DNA of 64,000 nt from an uncultured Geobacter sp. (GTDB lineage Bacteria; Desulfobacterota; Desulfuromonadia; Geobacterales; Geobacteraceae). Position 1 is the first letter of the stretch, and each line of letters begins with the position of its first letter. The stretch spans positions 1-64,000 of the forward strand of contig CALABV010000051.1 in the NCBI GenBank assembly GCA_937886325.1, written 5' to 3'. The notes under the pieces are model-generated. The model did no database searches. It saw only the letters and a list, made by a program, of their open reading frames with translations, and had not been told where the DNA came from. This document shows positions 1-9,885 of this stretch, in pieces. The position numbers and the translations under genes were made by a program.

Positions 1-448
1 CCACGGTCCGGGCATTTCCGCTCGTTCCCACAACAACCACACTCGGAGCCAGCCGCCAAGCGCGGCCGTCCAACAGTTCGCGAACGCAACCAAGCAACTG
101 CGATGGAACAGTCCCGTCCGGGAGGACGGCGTCGATTCCGGGGCGAAACATGAAATTGGAGCCATGGTCAGCCAAGGTTGATGAAATCACAATAACCGGA
201 ATGCGATTGAACGGCTCAAAGACCGGCGAACGGAGGAGACGGAAAAAGCGCCATCCGTCAATGTCGTTCATCAACAGCCTGGTGATGATGATGTCGGGGG
301 GACGTGCTTTCAGGACGTTGAAAGCTTCCGAGACGTTTCGACGAAGCAGGACCTTCATCCCGTCCTGCCTGAGAACGGAAGAAAACGCGCGTATCTGTAC
401 CGAATCGTCACTGACGAGAAGAACGATGCGAGAATTGCTGGACTTCAT
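1..448 (-). CDS. Response-regulator-like protein with degenerate receiver domain (partial, C-terminus off the window)
   Basis: Reading the minus strand from an ATG at 448 gives 149 residues that stay open to the window edge. A GGGAGG ribosome binding site sits just upstream. Residues 7-125 follow the CheY fold: IVLLVSDDS with the acidic pair D14/D15, then DIIITRLLMNDIDGW in the beta-3 region. The normal phospho-acceptor aspartate is replaced by arginine (R57), so classical phosphorylation looks impossible. After about residue 131 a second receiver-like start (VVVVGTSGNAR) begins, so the protein may carry two receiver-like modules. Output domain, full length and partner kinase cannot be seen. 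The next regulator gene, at 618-1268, is on the same strand, upstream. Confidence 0.7.
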   Translation of the reverse strand, partial: MKSSNSRIVLLVSDDSVQIRAFSSVLRQDGMKVLLRRNVSEAFNVLKARPPDIIITRLLMNDIDGWRFFRLLRSPVFEPFNRIPVIVISSTLADHGSNFMFRPGIDAVLPDGTVPSQLLGCVRELLDGRAWRLAPSVVVVGTSGNARTV

Positions 449-617
449 CGGGCCTCCCGCTGTGGAGCGCAAGTACCGTCAATAGTGGAACAGAATTTCG
501 TCCGGTGTCAGCCCTCACACCGGATACAAAGTCCTTGAAACCGGGATATTCACCAGAGGCGACATGTCAGTCGGAGCGGCTATAATTCGGCGGGCTTGTG
601 AATTCAGCCGCCGTTTA

Positions 618-1268
618 CTAGAGGGCTGTCAGGCCTTTGCGGATTGCGAATTTTGTCAGTTCGGCAATGCTGCCGACCTTCAGCTTGGTCATTATGTGTT
701 TTCTGTGGGTATCCACGGTCTTGGTGCTGACTTCAAGTACAAATGCTATCTCTTTCGTATTCTTCCCATCGGCGAGGAGTTGAAGAATCTCCCGCTCACG
801 GGGCGATATCTGCGCGACGCTCCGTCGGTTCTCGTTATCACTGAGTTCCATGTAATCCCTGAGGATAGATTCCGCAACCGGCGAACTGAAGTAGGTATCA
901 TTCGCTGCGACTGCCTGGATAGCGCGAACAAGCTCCTGTGTCGAGCAACAGGATTTCATAATGAAACCCCTGGCGCCCGCCTTCAGCGCTCCCAGTATCA
1001 ACTGCATGTCCGAGTGTCCCGAGAAGATAAGCACCCTGCTGCCGGGATAGTGCGAAACAATCCATCTGGTTGCCTCTATGCCGTCCATGTCCGGCATGAC
1101 CACGTCCATCAAGACCACATCGGGCAGACATTCCTGAACGAATTTCAGCGCCATCCGCCCATTGTCGGCCTCGGCGACAACCTCGATATCGGACAGCTTT
1201 TCCAGAGAAACTCGAATCCCCTCCCGTATTATTAAATGGTCATCGACTAACAGCACTCTAACGACCAT
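618..1268 (-). CDS. NarL/FixJ (LuxR-type) two-component response regulator
   Basis: This 216-residue protein has an N-terminal receiver (VRVLLVDDH; phospho-acceptor D55 in VVLMDVVMPDMDG; conserved K in FIMKS) and a C-terminal LuxR-type helix-turn-helix (ISPREREILQLLADGKNTKEIA, STKTVDTHRKHIMTKL). It is therefore a DNA-binding transcription factor controlled by phosphorylation. AGGAGGGAG lies eight bases before the ATG. A TTGACA box with a TATTGT -10 lies about 100 bases upstream. No histidine kinase is adjacent; the next gene downstream on the same strand is the degenerate receiver protein at the window edge, which may belong to the same pathway. The regulon is unknown. Confidence 0.92.
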   Translation of the reverse strand: MVVRVLLVDDHLIIREGIRVSLEKLSDIEVVAEADNGRMALKFVQECLPDVVLMDVVMPDMDGIEATRWIVSHYPGSRVLIFSGHSDMQLILGALKAGARGFIMKSCCSTQELVRAIQAVAANDTYFSSPVAESILRDYMELSDNENRRSVAQISPREREILQLLADGKNTKEIAFVLEVSTKTVDTHRKHIMTKLKVGSIAELTKFAIRKGLTAL

Positions 1269-1364
1269 GAAACACTCCCTCCTACTCCGGAACGAAGACC
1301 ATGCGCAGCATCCGCGTTCCCTGGAATGCTCGCCGTATCTCTATAATTATTTAATTACAGGTGA

Positions 1365-1392
1365 ACAATATACTACTTTCAAGCCTTGTCAA
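1365..1392 (-). promoter_or_regulatory. Sigma-70-type promoter for the NarL-type regulator
   Basis: On the minus strand a perfect TTGACA (1387-1392) is followed after 16 bases by TATTGT (1365-1370). The predicted start is near 1358, giving a leader of about 90 bases before the ATG at 1268. Confidence 0.5.
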
Positions 1393-1712
1393 CCTGGCGT
1401 GATCGTATCGACGTAAGCATTTTTTCCGCTGCCCATCAGGAAAATGCTGATACAGCATTCAACGGTATCGGTCGAAAAGATTTATACATTGTTCATGTTA
1501 TTTTTTTACAAATCCAGAAACCTCACATCGGTCGGCAAGTTCGCACCATCATGTCCGATGATCGAGGCAGTCGGGTGACAAGGTTTCCGGATGGAAACCC
1601 TATTCGCTCCTCACATGGTCCATAAACGAATGATGCGTGATAGAATTACAAAGAGTTTTCGGCATTCTGCCGAAAGAGAACCACTACACCGTTCAACCAT
1701 TCGTACCCTATC
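1393..1712. other. Intergenic region between divergent genes
   Basis: This stretch separates the minus-strand NarL regulator from the plus-strand membrane protein at 1713. It is AT-richer than its surroundings. A small perfect hairpin (GGTTTCC-GGAT-GGAAACC, 1582-1599) is present without a T-tract. I see no convincing gene. Confidence 0.5.
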
Positions 1713-4124
1713 ATGGATCGAGAACAACGCATACTTGCGGTCATCTTTGTTTCCTCATCAGCTTCGCTGGCCTTCGAGGTGCTGCTCACCCGCATCTACT
1801 CAATCTCCGTCTCGTACCACTTCGCCGCCATGGTCGTCAGCATCGCCATGCTCGGCCTGGCCGCCGGTGGCGTGCTCCTCTCCATGTTCCCCGCTCTCGG
1901 GAATCCCGACCATATGGGGAAATACGCCATGGCGCTGGGAATCGCCCTCCCGGCCGGATTCCTGCTCATAAACCGCTTCCCCTTCGACCCGGTGCTCCTC
2001 TCCTGGGAGTGGACGGAGATACTCCGCATCGGGTTCCACTATCTCGTGCTTGCGGTCCCCTTTCTCTGCGCCGGCCTTCTCATGGCAACTGCCTTCACGG
2101 CTCGCAGCAGCCGTTCGGGCCTCGTCTACGGGGCCGACCTCCTCGGCGCTGGCGCCGGTTCCGTGGGTATCCTGGTTCTTACCTCCCTGACATCTCCGGA
2201 ACGCGGCGTCTTCCTGCTCGCGGCACTGGTGCTCGCCGCCTCCTGCGCACTGCTGTCCCCTCCCCTGCGGAGCGCGGCCGCCGTTCTTTCTCTTGTCTCC
2301 CTCGCCCTTTTCCTCCTGCAACCGGAATTCGCCGGACTGAGGATGTCTCCCTACAAGGGTCTCGAAGCCGCCCTCCGCTACCCCGGCGCACGCCACCTCC
2401 GCACCTACTATTCTCCCGATGCGAGAGTCGACACCTTCAAAAGCCCGGCAGCCCGATTCGCCCCCGGCCTGAGCCTGAAGTACCTTGAGCCTCTCCCGGA
2501 GCAGACGGGCATTGCCGTTGACGGAGGCGAGACCAGCGCCGTTACGAACGCATCTGATCCGGCACAACTGGCGTTCCTCTCCTACCTCCCCGCCGCCCTC
2601 CCCTATGAAGCGGAGACAAGGAGACGGGTGCTGGTTCTCGATCCGAAGGGCGGACTCCACCTTCTCCTTGCGCGGCGCTATGGCGCAAAAGAAATAATCG
2701 GAATCGAGTCGACACCGCTCCTGGCAAGGGTCTACGGGGAAATGACCGGGGCATCTCCGGACGAGCATCGGCTCCGACTGCTGACCGGAACGGGAAGGGC
2801 GTGGCTCATGGGGGGAAAGGAGATATTTGATCTGATCGACATACCGCTTCAGGGCGCAAGCCCGTCAGCGGCATTCGGCATGGCGGAGGAGTACCGGCTC
2901 ACCGTGGAGGCCTTCCGTGAGTACCTTTCCCATCTGCGACCGGACGGCGCGCTCTTCCTCACCCTGTTCATGCTTCCACCACCCCGCATCGAACTGAGAA
3001 TCCTGGCGACAGCGGCAACCGCGCTGGAAGAGATGGGGGTGCGGGATGCGAGCCGCCATGTGGCGGTGGTGCGAAGCTGGGGGAGCCTTTCCATCCTGGT
3101 GAAACGCTCCCCCCTGAACGGGAACGAGATGGAGAAGATTCGGCGTTTCGCCCGTGAACGGTGGTTCGATGTGGTGTCCCTGCCGGGCCTCGGGGCCGGG
3201 GAGAGCAACGTTTTCGTCAAACTCCCGTCAGACGAATACTACCGGGCATGCGCGGCAGTGCTCTCTCCGGCGAAACGCGCGGCGTTCATGGACGGCTACC
3301 TTTTCGACATCCAACCGGTGCGCGACGACGCTCCCTTCTTCCATCACTTTCTGCGGCTGGAAAACATGGGAGAGACGTACCGGGTCATGGGCGGGAAATG
3401 GCAGTTCTTCCTGGAGGAAGGGTATCTGTTTCCCGCGATTCTACTCCAGGCGCTGGTTATGAGCACCCTCCTGATCCTTGTCCCCGCCATTGCACGATCC
3501 CTCAACGGAAACCGGCAGGTTTCCGGAAGGGCGGCGACGGTTCCATCCGTTGCCGGTCAATCCGGCCGGGCTGATTCCGGAGCCCGCTTCTTCCTCCCCT
3601 ACTTCGCCCTCATCGGGATCGGTTTCATGTTCGCGGAGATTTTTTGTATCCAGAAGCTCATCCTCCCCTTGGGAAACGCCACCTTCGCCCTGGCCGCGGT
3701 CCTCGCCTCCCTCCTTATCGGCTCAGGGGCCGGGAGTCTCTTCAGCCAGCGCTGCGAGGCTTTGCGGCGTCCTCGTATTCTGTTGGTCATCGCGCTGCTC
3801 ATACTCCTGTACGGACTCCTTCTCCCCCACGCCCCGTCACTCCTGACCACGCTCCCTCGGCCGTTTCGCTTCGCCGCCGTATTCATAGCCCTCATTCCCC
3901 TCGGAGTTCCCATGGGAATCCCCTTCCCGGTCGGCATGAGGCTTCTGGGGGAGAGGGCACCCTCCCTGATCCCCTGGGCGTGGGCAATCAATGGCTCATT
4001 CTCGGTCCTTGCCCCGGTCATGGCCCTCATGCTCGCCCTGTCGACAGGCTTCGGAGCGGTCGCATACCTGGCCGCGGCAGTCTACTTTCTCGCATTTCTC
4101 GTACTCGCCACGGTTCCTCGGTAA
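1713..4124 (+). CDS. Multi-pass membrane protein with spermidine-synthase-like methyltransferase-fold domain
   Basis: This 803-residue protein has an N-terminal block of hydrophobic helices (about residues 1-210), a central soluble Rossmann-like domain and a second membrane block (about 575-803). The central domain shows a glycine loop and acidic strand end as in spermidine synthases (RRVLVLDPKGGLHLLL, then EIIGIEST) at about residues 305-335. The C-terminal block carries the family pattern GIGFMFAEIFCIQKLILPLG. Known relatives are annotated as spermidine-synthase-like, but the substrate of the membrane-fused forms is not established and aminopropyl transfer should not be assumed. No clear ribosome binding site precedes the ATG. 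The gene converges with pcm, 12 bases away. Confidence 0.85.
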   Translation: MDREQRILAVIFVSSSASLAFEVLLTRIYSISVSYHFAAMVVSIAMLGLAAGGVLLSMFPALGNPDHMGKYAMALGIALPAGFLLINRFPFDPVLLSWEWTEILRIGFHYLVLAVPFLCAGLLMATAFTARSSRSGLVYGADLLGAGAGSVGILVLTSLTSPERGVFLLAALVLAASCALLSPPLRSAAAVLSLVSLALFLLQPEFAGLRMSPYKGLEAALRYPGARHLRTYYSPDARVDTFKSPAARFAPGLSLKYLEPLPEQTGIAVDGGETSAVTNASDPAQLAFLSYLPAALPYEAETRRRVLVLDPKGGLHLLLARRYGAKEIIGIESTPLLARVYGEMTGASPDEHRLRLLTGTGRAWLMGGKEIFDLIDIPLQGASPSAAFGMAEEYRLTVEAFREYLSHLRPDGALFLTLFMLPPPRIELRILATAATALEEMGVRDASRHVAVVRSWGSLSILVKRSPLNGNEMEKIRRFARERWFDVVSLPGLGAGESNVFVKLPSDEYYRACAAVLSPAKRAAFMDGYLFDIQPVRDDAPFFHHFLRLENMGETYRVMGGKWQFFLEEGYLFPAILLQALVMSTLLILVPAIARSLNGNRQVSGRAATVPSVAGQSGRADSGARFFLPYFALIGIGFMFAEIFCIQKLILPLGNATFALAAVLASLLIGSGAGSLFSQRCEALRRPRILLVIALLILLYGLLLPHAPSLLTTLPRPFRFAAVFIALIPLGVPMGIPFPVGMRLLGERAPSLIPWAWAINGSFSVLAPVMALMLALSTGFGAVAYLAAAVYFLAFLVLATVPR

Positions 4125-4136
4125 ACCATCCGGCCA

Positions 4137-4850
4137 TCATCTCTTCCGGGCCTCTCCGGTCATAGGGACAAAGGCGACCTCACCTTTCTGTTCCACGGAG
4201 AGATCCCCCCCTTTATTCTTCGTGACCAGGGTAAGCGTCTGGTAGAAGACCGTGCTTCCCAAGGGAAGGATCAGCCTGCCCCCTTCCTTCAGTTGTTTCA
4301 GGAGAGGGGGGGGGATGTGGTTCACCGCGGCCGTGATGATGATGGCGTCAAAAGGGGCATGCTCCTGCCATCCGAAGTAACCGTCGGCATATTTTACCCG
4401 TATATTGCGGTATCCCAAATCCTTCAACCGTTCAGCGGCCCGCTCCGCAAGGCCCTTCCGGATCTCTATGGTGAAGACCTCTTTCACGATCTCCGCGAGG
4501 ATAGCGGCCTGGTAGCCCGACCCGGCGCCGATCTCCAGCACCCGGTCTGTCGGCGACAGCCTCAGCTCCTCGGTCATCAGCGCCACTACGTACGGCTGGG
4601 AGATTGTCTGGCCCTCGCCGATGGGAAGGGGGTGGTCGCTATAGGCTCCGGGCCGGAGAGACCTGTCCACGAGGAGATGTCGGGGCGCCTTTTCCATGGC
4701 AGCCAGCACCCGAGCGTCTCTGATGCCGCGGCCCCGGATCTGCCGCTCCACCATATCCATCCGTTTCGCACGGTACGGGTCGTCCGCCAGTGCATGGGAA
4801 ACCGTGGCGAGCGCCAGCACCGCACTGAAGAGTATCCGAATCAGCATCAT
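4137..4850 (-). CDS. pcm: Protein-L-isoaspartate O-methyltransferase with signal peptide
   Basis: The enzyme methylates L-isoaspartyl residues in damaged proteins using S-adenosylmethionine. The 237-residue product begins with a cleavable signal-peptide-like segment ([20 protein letters not shown]), implying a periplasmic form. Diagnostic motifs are [12 protein letters not shown], then the SAM-binding [17 protein letters not shown] and the late strand GRLILPLG. The start is taken at the ATG at 4850 because GGAGGAG lies six bases before it; a GTG at 4856 touches the ribosome binding site. Exported PCMs with this layout are known in deltaproteobacteria. It is convergent with the upstream membrane gene and separated from the DksA-like gene by palindromic repeats. 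Confidence 0.93.
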   Translation of the reverse strand: MMLIRILFSAVLALATVSHALADDPYRAKRMDMVERQIRGRGIRDARVLAAMEKAPRHLLVDRSLRPGAYSDHPLPIGEGQTISQPYVVALMTEELRLSPTDRVLEIGAGSGYQAAILAEIVKEVFTIEIRKGLAERAAERLKDLGYRNIRVKYADGYFGWQEHAPFDAIIITAAVNHIPPPLLKQLKEGGRLILPLGSTVFYQTLTLVTKNKGGDLSVEQKGEVAFVPMTGEARKR

Positions 4851-4915
4851 CTTCACCTCCTCCGACTCATCCGGAGTTGCGGGGAAATATTACTTCGGCA
4901 AGCAACCCGGATTTG

Positions 4916-4965
4916 GGTGCACGGCGCGCCGTGCACCGATTGGGCGAGGCACGCCTAGCCCCTAC
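4916..4965. repeat. 22-bp perfect palindrome plus GCCCCTAC-ended hairpin
   Basis: Positions 4916-4937 form a perfect 22-bp palindrome centred on GGCGCGCC. Directly after it, 4942-4961 forms a hairpin (GGGCgAGGC/GCCTaGCCC) ending in CTAC. A second hairpin of the same build, also ending GCCCCTAC, lies at 48020-48045. The position between the stop of the DksA-like gene and the start of pcm is typical of dispersed intergenic palindromes. Confidence 0.7.
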
Positions 4966-4994
4966 CATTGATATGTTTGCTTGCCTCCGTAATA

Positions 4995-5384
4995 CTAGTA
5001 CGTTCCTTCCGGAGGATAGGACGGACCTTCGATTCGCTCCTGGCAGCGGACGCAGCGGACTGCATACGGGATGACCCGGAGCCGCTCCTCCTCAATCTCG
5101 ACGCCACAGTCCTCGCACAGGCCGAAAGTCCCTTCCTCGAGCTTTCGTTCCGCTTCTTCCATTCGAGTCAGACGTTCACGAAGTATGTCGGCCACGGCAA
5201 GGCCGGTATCGGATAGCACGTCCAGCATGCTCTGTTCCCCGAGGTCCCGCGGGATATCATACTCTGCATGCAGCTTTTCCTGGTCGCGGAATATTTCCGA
5301 ACGGAGCTCCTGCCACAGCCTCCGTTTTTCCTCGCGCAGTATTTCGCGCAACCGTTCCTGCCTTTCCTTCTCTTTCCGCGTCAT
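4995..5384 (-). CDS. TraR/DksA-family zinc-finger protein
   Basis: The 129-residue protein starts with a long charged coiled-coil region (about residues 1-80, RQERLREILREEKRRLWQEL) and ends with a four-cysteine zinc finger (CEDCG ... CVRCQ). Family members bind the secondary channel of RNA polymerase and modulate transcription, often with ppGpp. The coiled-coil tip carries acidic residues, but I cannot decide whether it acts as a true DksA. AAGGAGG lies nine bases before the ATG. The gene is monocistronic-looking, bounded by a dispersed repeat upstream and palindromes downstream. Confidence 0.9.
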   Translation of the reverse strand: MTRKEKERQERLREILREEKRRLWQELRSEIFRDQEKLHAEYDIPRDLGEQSMLDVLSDTGLAVADILRERLTRMEEAERKLEEGTFGLCEDCGVEIEEERLRVIPYAVRCVRCQERIEGPSYPPEGTY

Positions 5385-5428
5385 GGGCTTCGTCCTCCTT
5401 GGACAATACTCAAGGTTAATTTAATTTT

Positions 5429-5607
5429 ACCTGAATCCGTTATGTCTGAATGCCGAAGCGAGCGGAATGCCGGGGTTTGAACGTCGCCGATGCCGGTTCA
5501 CGCCGGTTATTCCGGGTGAACTTCGTCGGACCGATTCAACCAACGCCGATGCAAGAAACCGAGGCGTTCCGTGAAGGCGAAGGCGTGAAGGCGTCACGGA
5601 CTCAGGT
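5429..5607 (+). repeat. Dispersed repeat family, copy A (full length, about 179 bp)
   Basis: The element begins ACCTGAATCCGTTATG and ends GCGTCACGGACTCAGGT; its ends form an imperfect inverted repeat of about 15 bp. The body (for example GCGGAATGCCGGGGTTTGAA and GAAGGCGAAGGCGTGAAGGC) recurs at 15271-15448 and 61665-61831, and an internally deleted form lies at 16626-16698. The right end supplies a TGA stop to the minus-strand reading frame at 5602-5952. Confidence 0.9.
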
Positions 5608-5952
5608 ATTAGTGTAACCCAAATCGACTGCCTCACAATGCCGCGGGACACTGAAAGGAAGCACGTGCCGGTGGAGCGCGTCGTGGGCCGCCCTCTGCCC
5701 TTCATAAGCGAAAAATACGGCCTGCTGCATCAGTCGCTCCTCACGGGAGAAATGGGTCCCGGCATAGACAACCAGTTCAGTATCGTGGATGCCTCCCGCT
5801 GCCGGCGCCTCAATGGCAAAAAACAGCTCAAGTTTTTTCCCTTTTTGTCGAAATATAGCAACAGCCCAGGTTTCTAATGAAAAAACCTGCCTCACGCCAT
5901 ACTCATGTCTGGCCCACAAGGCAGTACCACGCAAAGGAGCGTACCATGACAC
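5602..5952 (-). CDS. Possible small hypothetical protein ending in repeat copy A
   Basis: The minus strand is open for 116 codons between the repeat and the chemoreceptor start. From about residue 28 onward the codons look GC-biased at third positions like a real gene ([20 protein letters not shown], then [20 protein letters not shown]). The first part overlaps the divergent chemoreceptor's ribosome binding site, and no ribosome binding site precedes the first ATG, so a shorter start is more likely. The stop codon is the TGA inside the end of the dispersed repeat, so the original C-terminus may have been altered. I do not recognise the family. Confidence 0.3.
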   Translation of the reverse strand: MSWYAPLRGTALWARHEYGVRQVFSLETWAVAIFRQKGKKLELFFAIEAPAAGGIHDTELVVYAGTHFSREERLMQQAVFFAYEGQRAAHDALHRHVLPFSVPRHCEAVDLGYTNT

Positions 5953-7592
5953 TCAAGAAGAAACTGTTGGCCGGATTTCTGACATGCACCGCCATCCTCC
6001 TCTTTGTGGGCGCAATCGGCATCTTTGGCATTGAGAAGCTGAACAGCAGCCTTGATGCCGTTTCCAAGAACAGGCTGCCGAGCATCGACAGCCTGGGGAC
6101 AATCTATGAAGCCCAGACCGCGGTCAAGGCCGCCTGCCGCACGCTCCTCATACCCGATCTGGCGGCAGACCGGGTCGAGAACCAGCGGAAGTACATTGCA
6201 CAGGCTTTCGAGCGGGCTGACGCGGCATGGAAGGTGTACGAGCCTCTGGAGCAGACGCCTGAAGAAGCGGTACTGTGGAAGAAATTCGTCGGCGAATGGG
6301 ACCGTTGGAAAAACGATGTCCGGGCATTCACAGCCATGTCCGAGGCCTATAGGAAAAAAGGTTCCAAGGAAGACTATGCGAAGGCCCTGAAGTTCGAGCT
6401 GACAACGGCGACGGCTTCCTTCCGCGCGGCAGAGGAGACCCTCGACAAAATAATCGATGTAAATGGCAAGATTGCCCGGCAGGAGAGGATGTCGGGCGAC
6501 AAGACGGCTTCACGTGCACGGATGACGCTCGTTCTCGCACTCATCCTGGGCGCGCTCGCCGCCGTGACACTCGCTCTGCTTATAACCCGCGGCATACTGC
6601 GCCAGCTCGGCGGGGATCCCACCGAGGTGAGCGACATTGCGACAAAGGTCGCCGGGGGAGATCTGGCCGTGCATGTCGCCGTGGCCGACGGTGACACGCA
6701 TAGCGTAATGGCCGCAATGAACAGCATGGTGCAAAGCCTTCGCGAGCTCATATCCGAGACCGTAAGCATTTCCAGCGGTATTGCCGCGGCTTCCGCCCAG
6801 TTGCACGCCACTTCGGAACAGATTGCCACCGCAGCGGAGGAGGTTGCGTCGCAGACAAGCACCGTGGCCACGGCAAGCGAAGAGATGTCGGCAACCAGCC
6901 TCGACATAGCGCGCAACTGCACCTTTGCGGCGGAAAATTCAAAAAAGACCAGCGATTCAGCAGATTTCGGCGCAAGCATTGTCCAGGAAACCATCTCCGG
7001 CATGGAGAAAATAGCCGATCGGGTAATGCAGACCGCCATGACCATTGGAACGCTGGGAACCCGCTCCGAGCAGATTGGGGAAATCATCGGCACCATCGAG
7101 GACATAGCGGACCAGACCAACCTGCTGGCGCTGAATGCCGCCATCGAGGCAGCCCGGGCAGGAGAGCAGGGGCGAGGATTCGCGGTGGTCGCCGACGAGG
7201 TGCGGGCACTGGCCGAGAGAACCACCAAGGCGACGCGTGAGATCAGTGAGATGATAAAGTCGATCCAGTCGGAGACCAAGGCGGCCGTTCGGGCCATGGA
7301 GGAAGGCGTGAGCGAGGTTGAAAAAGGGGCGTCCTCGTCCATGAAGTCAGGTGAGGCACTGCAGGAAATTCTCTCGCAGATTGGGGAGGTGACCATGCAG
7401 ATCAACCAGATTGCCACTGCCTCGGAGGAGCAGACCGCCACAACCACTGAAATTACCAGCAATATCCAGCAGATAACCGACGTAATACACCAGAGTGCGA
7501 ACGGAGCTGAAGAGACATCGGCAGCAGCGGCACAGCTCGCGGAGCAGGCACAGCACCTTCAGGACCTGGTCGGAAAATTCCGGATCGCCTGA
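5946..7592 (+). CDS. Methyl-accepting chemotaxis protein (4HB sensor)
   Basis: The 548-residue receptor has an N-terminal membrane helix ([20 protein letters not shown]), a periplasmic four-helix-bundle sensor (about 35-190), a second membrane helix ([19 protein letters not shown], about 195-215), a HAMP linker (about 215-270) and a long cytoplasmic signalling helix. The hairpin tip is the classic [20 protein letters not shown], which contacts CheA and CheW. The start is the ATG at 5946 preceded by AAAGGAG; an earlier in-frame ATG at 5877 lacks a ribosome binding site. The ligand is unknown. A second, soluble MCP lies 248 bases downstream. Confidence 0.94.
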   Translation: MTLKKKLLAGFLTCTAILLFVGAIGIFGIEKLNSSLDAVSKNRLPSIDSLGTIYEAQTAVKAACRTLLIPDLAADRVENQRKYIAQAFERADAAWKVYEPLEQTPEEAVLWKKFVGEWDRWKNDVRAFTAMSEAYRKKGSKEDYAKALKFELTTATASFRAAEETLDKIIDVNGKIARQERMSGDKTASRARMTLVLALILGALAAVTLALLITRGILRQLGGDPTEVSDIATKVAGGDLAVHVAVADGDTHSVMAAMNSMVQSLRELISETVSISSGIAAASAQLHATSEQIATAAEEVASQTSTVATASEEMSATSLDIARNCTFAAENSKKTSDSADFGASIVQETISGMEKIADRVMQTAMTIGTLGTRSEQIGEIIGTIEDIADQTNLLALNAAIEAARAGEQGRGFAVVADEVRALAERTTKATREISEMIKSIQSETKAAVRAMEEGVSEVEKGASSSMKSGEALQEILSQIGEVTMQINQIATASEEQTATTTEITSNIQQITDVIHQSANGAEETSAAAAQLAEQAQHLQDLVGKFRIA

Positions 7593-7840
7593 CAGGCAGT
7601 CGCGGGGGCCTGCACGGGCGCATCGGAAACCATGCGCCACATGCCGCGGCACTGCCGGGAACAAAGGGTCGTCCCCGAGACGGAACAGAACGTGTCACCA
7701 CCGGATTTTGCACATTCGGCTCAAGAATGCGCCGAAACATCCGATACATTCCATAAAGAATAGTCACCGGCGCCACGGATCGAAGGCGGTCGGGAAATCC
7801 CCGGCAAACAGTTCATATTCGCATACAAAAGGAGTAATCT

Positions 7841-9865
7841 ATGGGTATCTTCAGCTTCCGGAAAACGCGGAACAACGGCGTCGGCGCCGTAGCCATCCAG
7901 AGCACCGCGGCGAGTCTGTCGGGCGAACTGCAAAAGATTCGCATCTCCCCCACCTTTGTCACCGCCTATGTGTCGCCCCATGTGGACATCGACCAGGTCG
8001 CGAAGACCATCGCATCCCGCTTCCCCGGGGTTCCCACGATGATCTGCTCCACTGCCGGAGAACTGCACGCCGACGGCGGCCGGCTCTACTGCCCGACGGG
8101 CAGCCGCTGGGATCGCGTCGTAGTGCAGTGCTTCGACGCCTCCATCATAGCCGAAGCCGAGATTGTCTCCGTTCCCCTGGGGTGTGAAGACCTGCGCCGG
8201 GGAAGCATCGACACGGGACTCAAGGACCGCGTGGACCGCATCGGCAAGGCAATCGCGGGACTCAAGGTGAACATGAAGATAGATTTCCGCGACACCCTGG
8301 CGTACGTCCTGTTCGACGGCCTGTCGGCCTCCGAATCATTCTTCATGGAAGCGCTGTACGATTCCGGCCGTTTCCCCTGCCTGTTCGTGGGCGGCTCTGC
8401 CGGCGGGACCTTCGACTTCCGCAATACCTGGCTGCACGACGGCAGACGAAAACTGGAAAACCACGCCCTGATCGCCTTCATCAAGACAGCGCCGGGAGCG
8501 CGTTTCGGAGTGTTGAAGAGCCAGAATTTCGAACCGGCCGGGAGCAGTTTCCATGTCCTTTCCGCTTCGGTTGAGCAGCGCTATGTGAATCAGGTCATTG
8601 ACGGTAATGGTCGCATCAGCTCCCTGGTGGATGCGCTGTGCAATGCCCTTGGCTGCTCACCGTCCAACCTGGAGGCGAAACTGGCCGATTACTCGTTCGC
8701 CATTACCGTAGGGAAGGAACTCTTCGTCCGGTCCATATCACAGCTCAACATAGACGCCGACAGAGTCCATTTCTACTGCGATATCGCCCCCGGAGAGGAA
8801 CTGCACCTGGTGCGCAGGACCGGGCTGGTCAGCAACACGGAAAAGGATTTCCGACGGTTCATGCAGGGGAAACCGGGCAACCCCGTAGCAGGCATTCTCA
8901 ATGACTGCATCCTTCGTCGACTCTGCAACGAACGCGAGCTTTCCGATATGGGGAGGGTCATGTCGTGCGGCGCCATGGCCGATTTTTCAACCTTCGGCGA
9001 GATCCTCGGCCTGAATCTCAACCAGACGCTGACCGCGGTCTTCTTTTTCCGCGTACCGGCGGGCGCCCAGTTTCAGGATGAGTATGTGGACAACTTCGTC
9101 GCCCACTACGGGGAGTTCAAGGCATTTTTCCTGAGGAGGCAGATTTCGAAACTGAGCGGTCTGTCGCGGGTCGTCATCCGGCAGATTGACGATTTCAAGG
9201 GAAGACAGTATGAGAGCCGCCTGGACGCGTCCGGCCTTGAGCCGGCCATGGCCAGGCTTTTCGGCGGGTTGAACGATCTCGGGCAGGCACTGTACGAAGC
9301 TGACGCCCAGAGGGATACCCTGGCGGGTCAGCTTGAAACATGCGCCAACGATCTTTACGGCTCGGTCGACGACCTGGCCTCCCACATCGAGCAGCAGGTG
9401 CAGGCCATCCACCAGTTGGGCGGAAATTTCGCCTCCCTGACCCAGCAGGCCAACACGTCGGCGGCAAGCGCCCATGAACTTGCCGAAGCCAGTCGACAGA
9501 TCCAGAACGTGGTGGAGATAATCGAGCAGATCGCGGATCAGACCAACCTGCTGGCCCTCAACGCCGCCATCGAGGCCGCCCGCGCCGGCGAAAGCGGGCG
9601 CGGTTTCGCGGTCGTCGCCGACGAGGTGCGCAATCTTGCGGAAAAATCCCGCACGAGCGCCATGGAGATCAGCACCAACATCTCCCGCCTGGCCTCCGAG
9701 ATTGGCACCGTTGCCGGAGAGATTGAATCCCAGTCGGAAAACGTGGCCAGCCTCTCTTCCCTGCTGAGCGTCATCGAGGAATCGAGCGGCAGGACCGCCG
9801 ACACGGCCGACCACACCAAGGGAGTTGCGGACACCCTGAAACAAATGACCCGGTTACATGCCTGA
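7841..9865 (+). CDS. Cytoplasmic chemoreceptor: FIST_N-FIST_C sensor fused to MCP signalling domain
   Basis: This 674-residue protein has no membrane segment. The N-terminal half resembles FIST sensor domains (FIST_N about 35-230 with [17 protein letters not shown] about 240-400). These are proposed ligand-binding domains in signal transduction, possibly for small molecules such as amino acids. After a short helical linker comes a compact MCP signalling segment (about 500-674) with the tip [28 protein letters not shown] precedes the ATG. It is therefore a soluble receptor that probably joins CheA/CheW arrays through its tip. No methylation-helix pair as long as in membrane receptors is present. 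Confidence 0.9.
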   Translation: MGIFSFRKTRNNGVGAVAIQSTAASLSGELQKIRISPTFVTAYVSPHVDIDQVAKTIASRFPGVPTMICSTAGELHADGGRLYCPTGSRWDRVVVQCFDASIIAEAEIVSVPLGCEDLRRGSIDTGLKDRVDRIGKAIAGLKVNMKIDFRDTLAYVLFDGLSASESFFMEALYDSGRFPCLFVGGSAGGTFDFRNTWLHDGRRKLENHALIAFIKTAPGARFGVLKSQNFEPAGSSFHVLSASVEQRYVNQVIDGNGRISSLVDALCNALGCSPSNLEAKLADYSFAITVGKELFVRSISQLNIDADRVHFYCDIAPGEELHLVRRTGLVSNTEKDFRRFMQGKPGNPVAGILNDCILRRLCNERELSDMGRVMSCGAMADFSTFGEILGLNLNQTLTAVFFFRVPAGAQFQDEYVDNFVAHYGEFKAFFLRRQISKLSGLSRVVIRQIDDFKGRQYESRLDASGLEPAMARLFGGLNDLGQALYEADAQRDTLAGQLETCANDLYGSVDDLASHIEQQVQAIHQLGGNFASLTQQANTSAASAHELAEASRQIQNVVEIIEQIADQTNLLALNAAIEAARAGESGRGFAVVADEVRNLAEKSRTSAMEISTNISRLASEIGTVAGEIESQSENVASLSSLLSVIEESSGRTADTADHTKGVADTLKQMTRLHA

Positions 9866-9885
9866 CGGCCTCTCGCCGTGAGTTT

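Noticed and set aside
1800..2768. Long open minus-strand frame opposite the membrane protein gene
   Set aside because: It mirrors a GC-rich real gene, gives a low-complexity H/G/R/E-rich product, and has no ribosome binding site.
5427..5705. Conserved open frame within the dispersed repeat (copies A and B)
   Set aside because: Copy D has frame-shifting deletions in the same stretch and copy C lacks most of it, so conservation is of DNA and not protein.
6374..7462. 362-codon minus-strand frame opposite the chemoreceptor
   Set aside because: Serine/alanine-rich complement of MCP helices, a well-known artefact; the plus-strand gene has clear domains.
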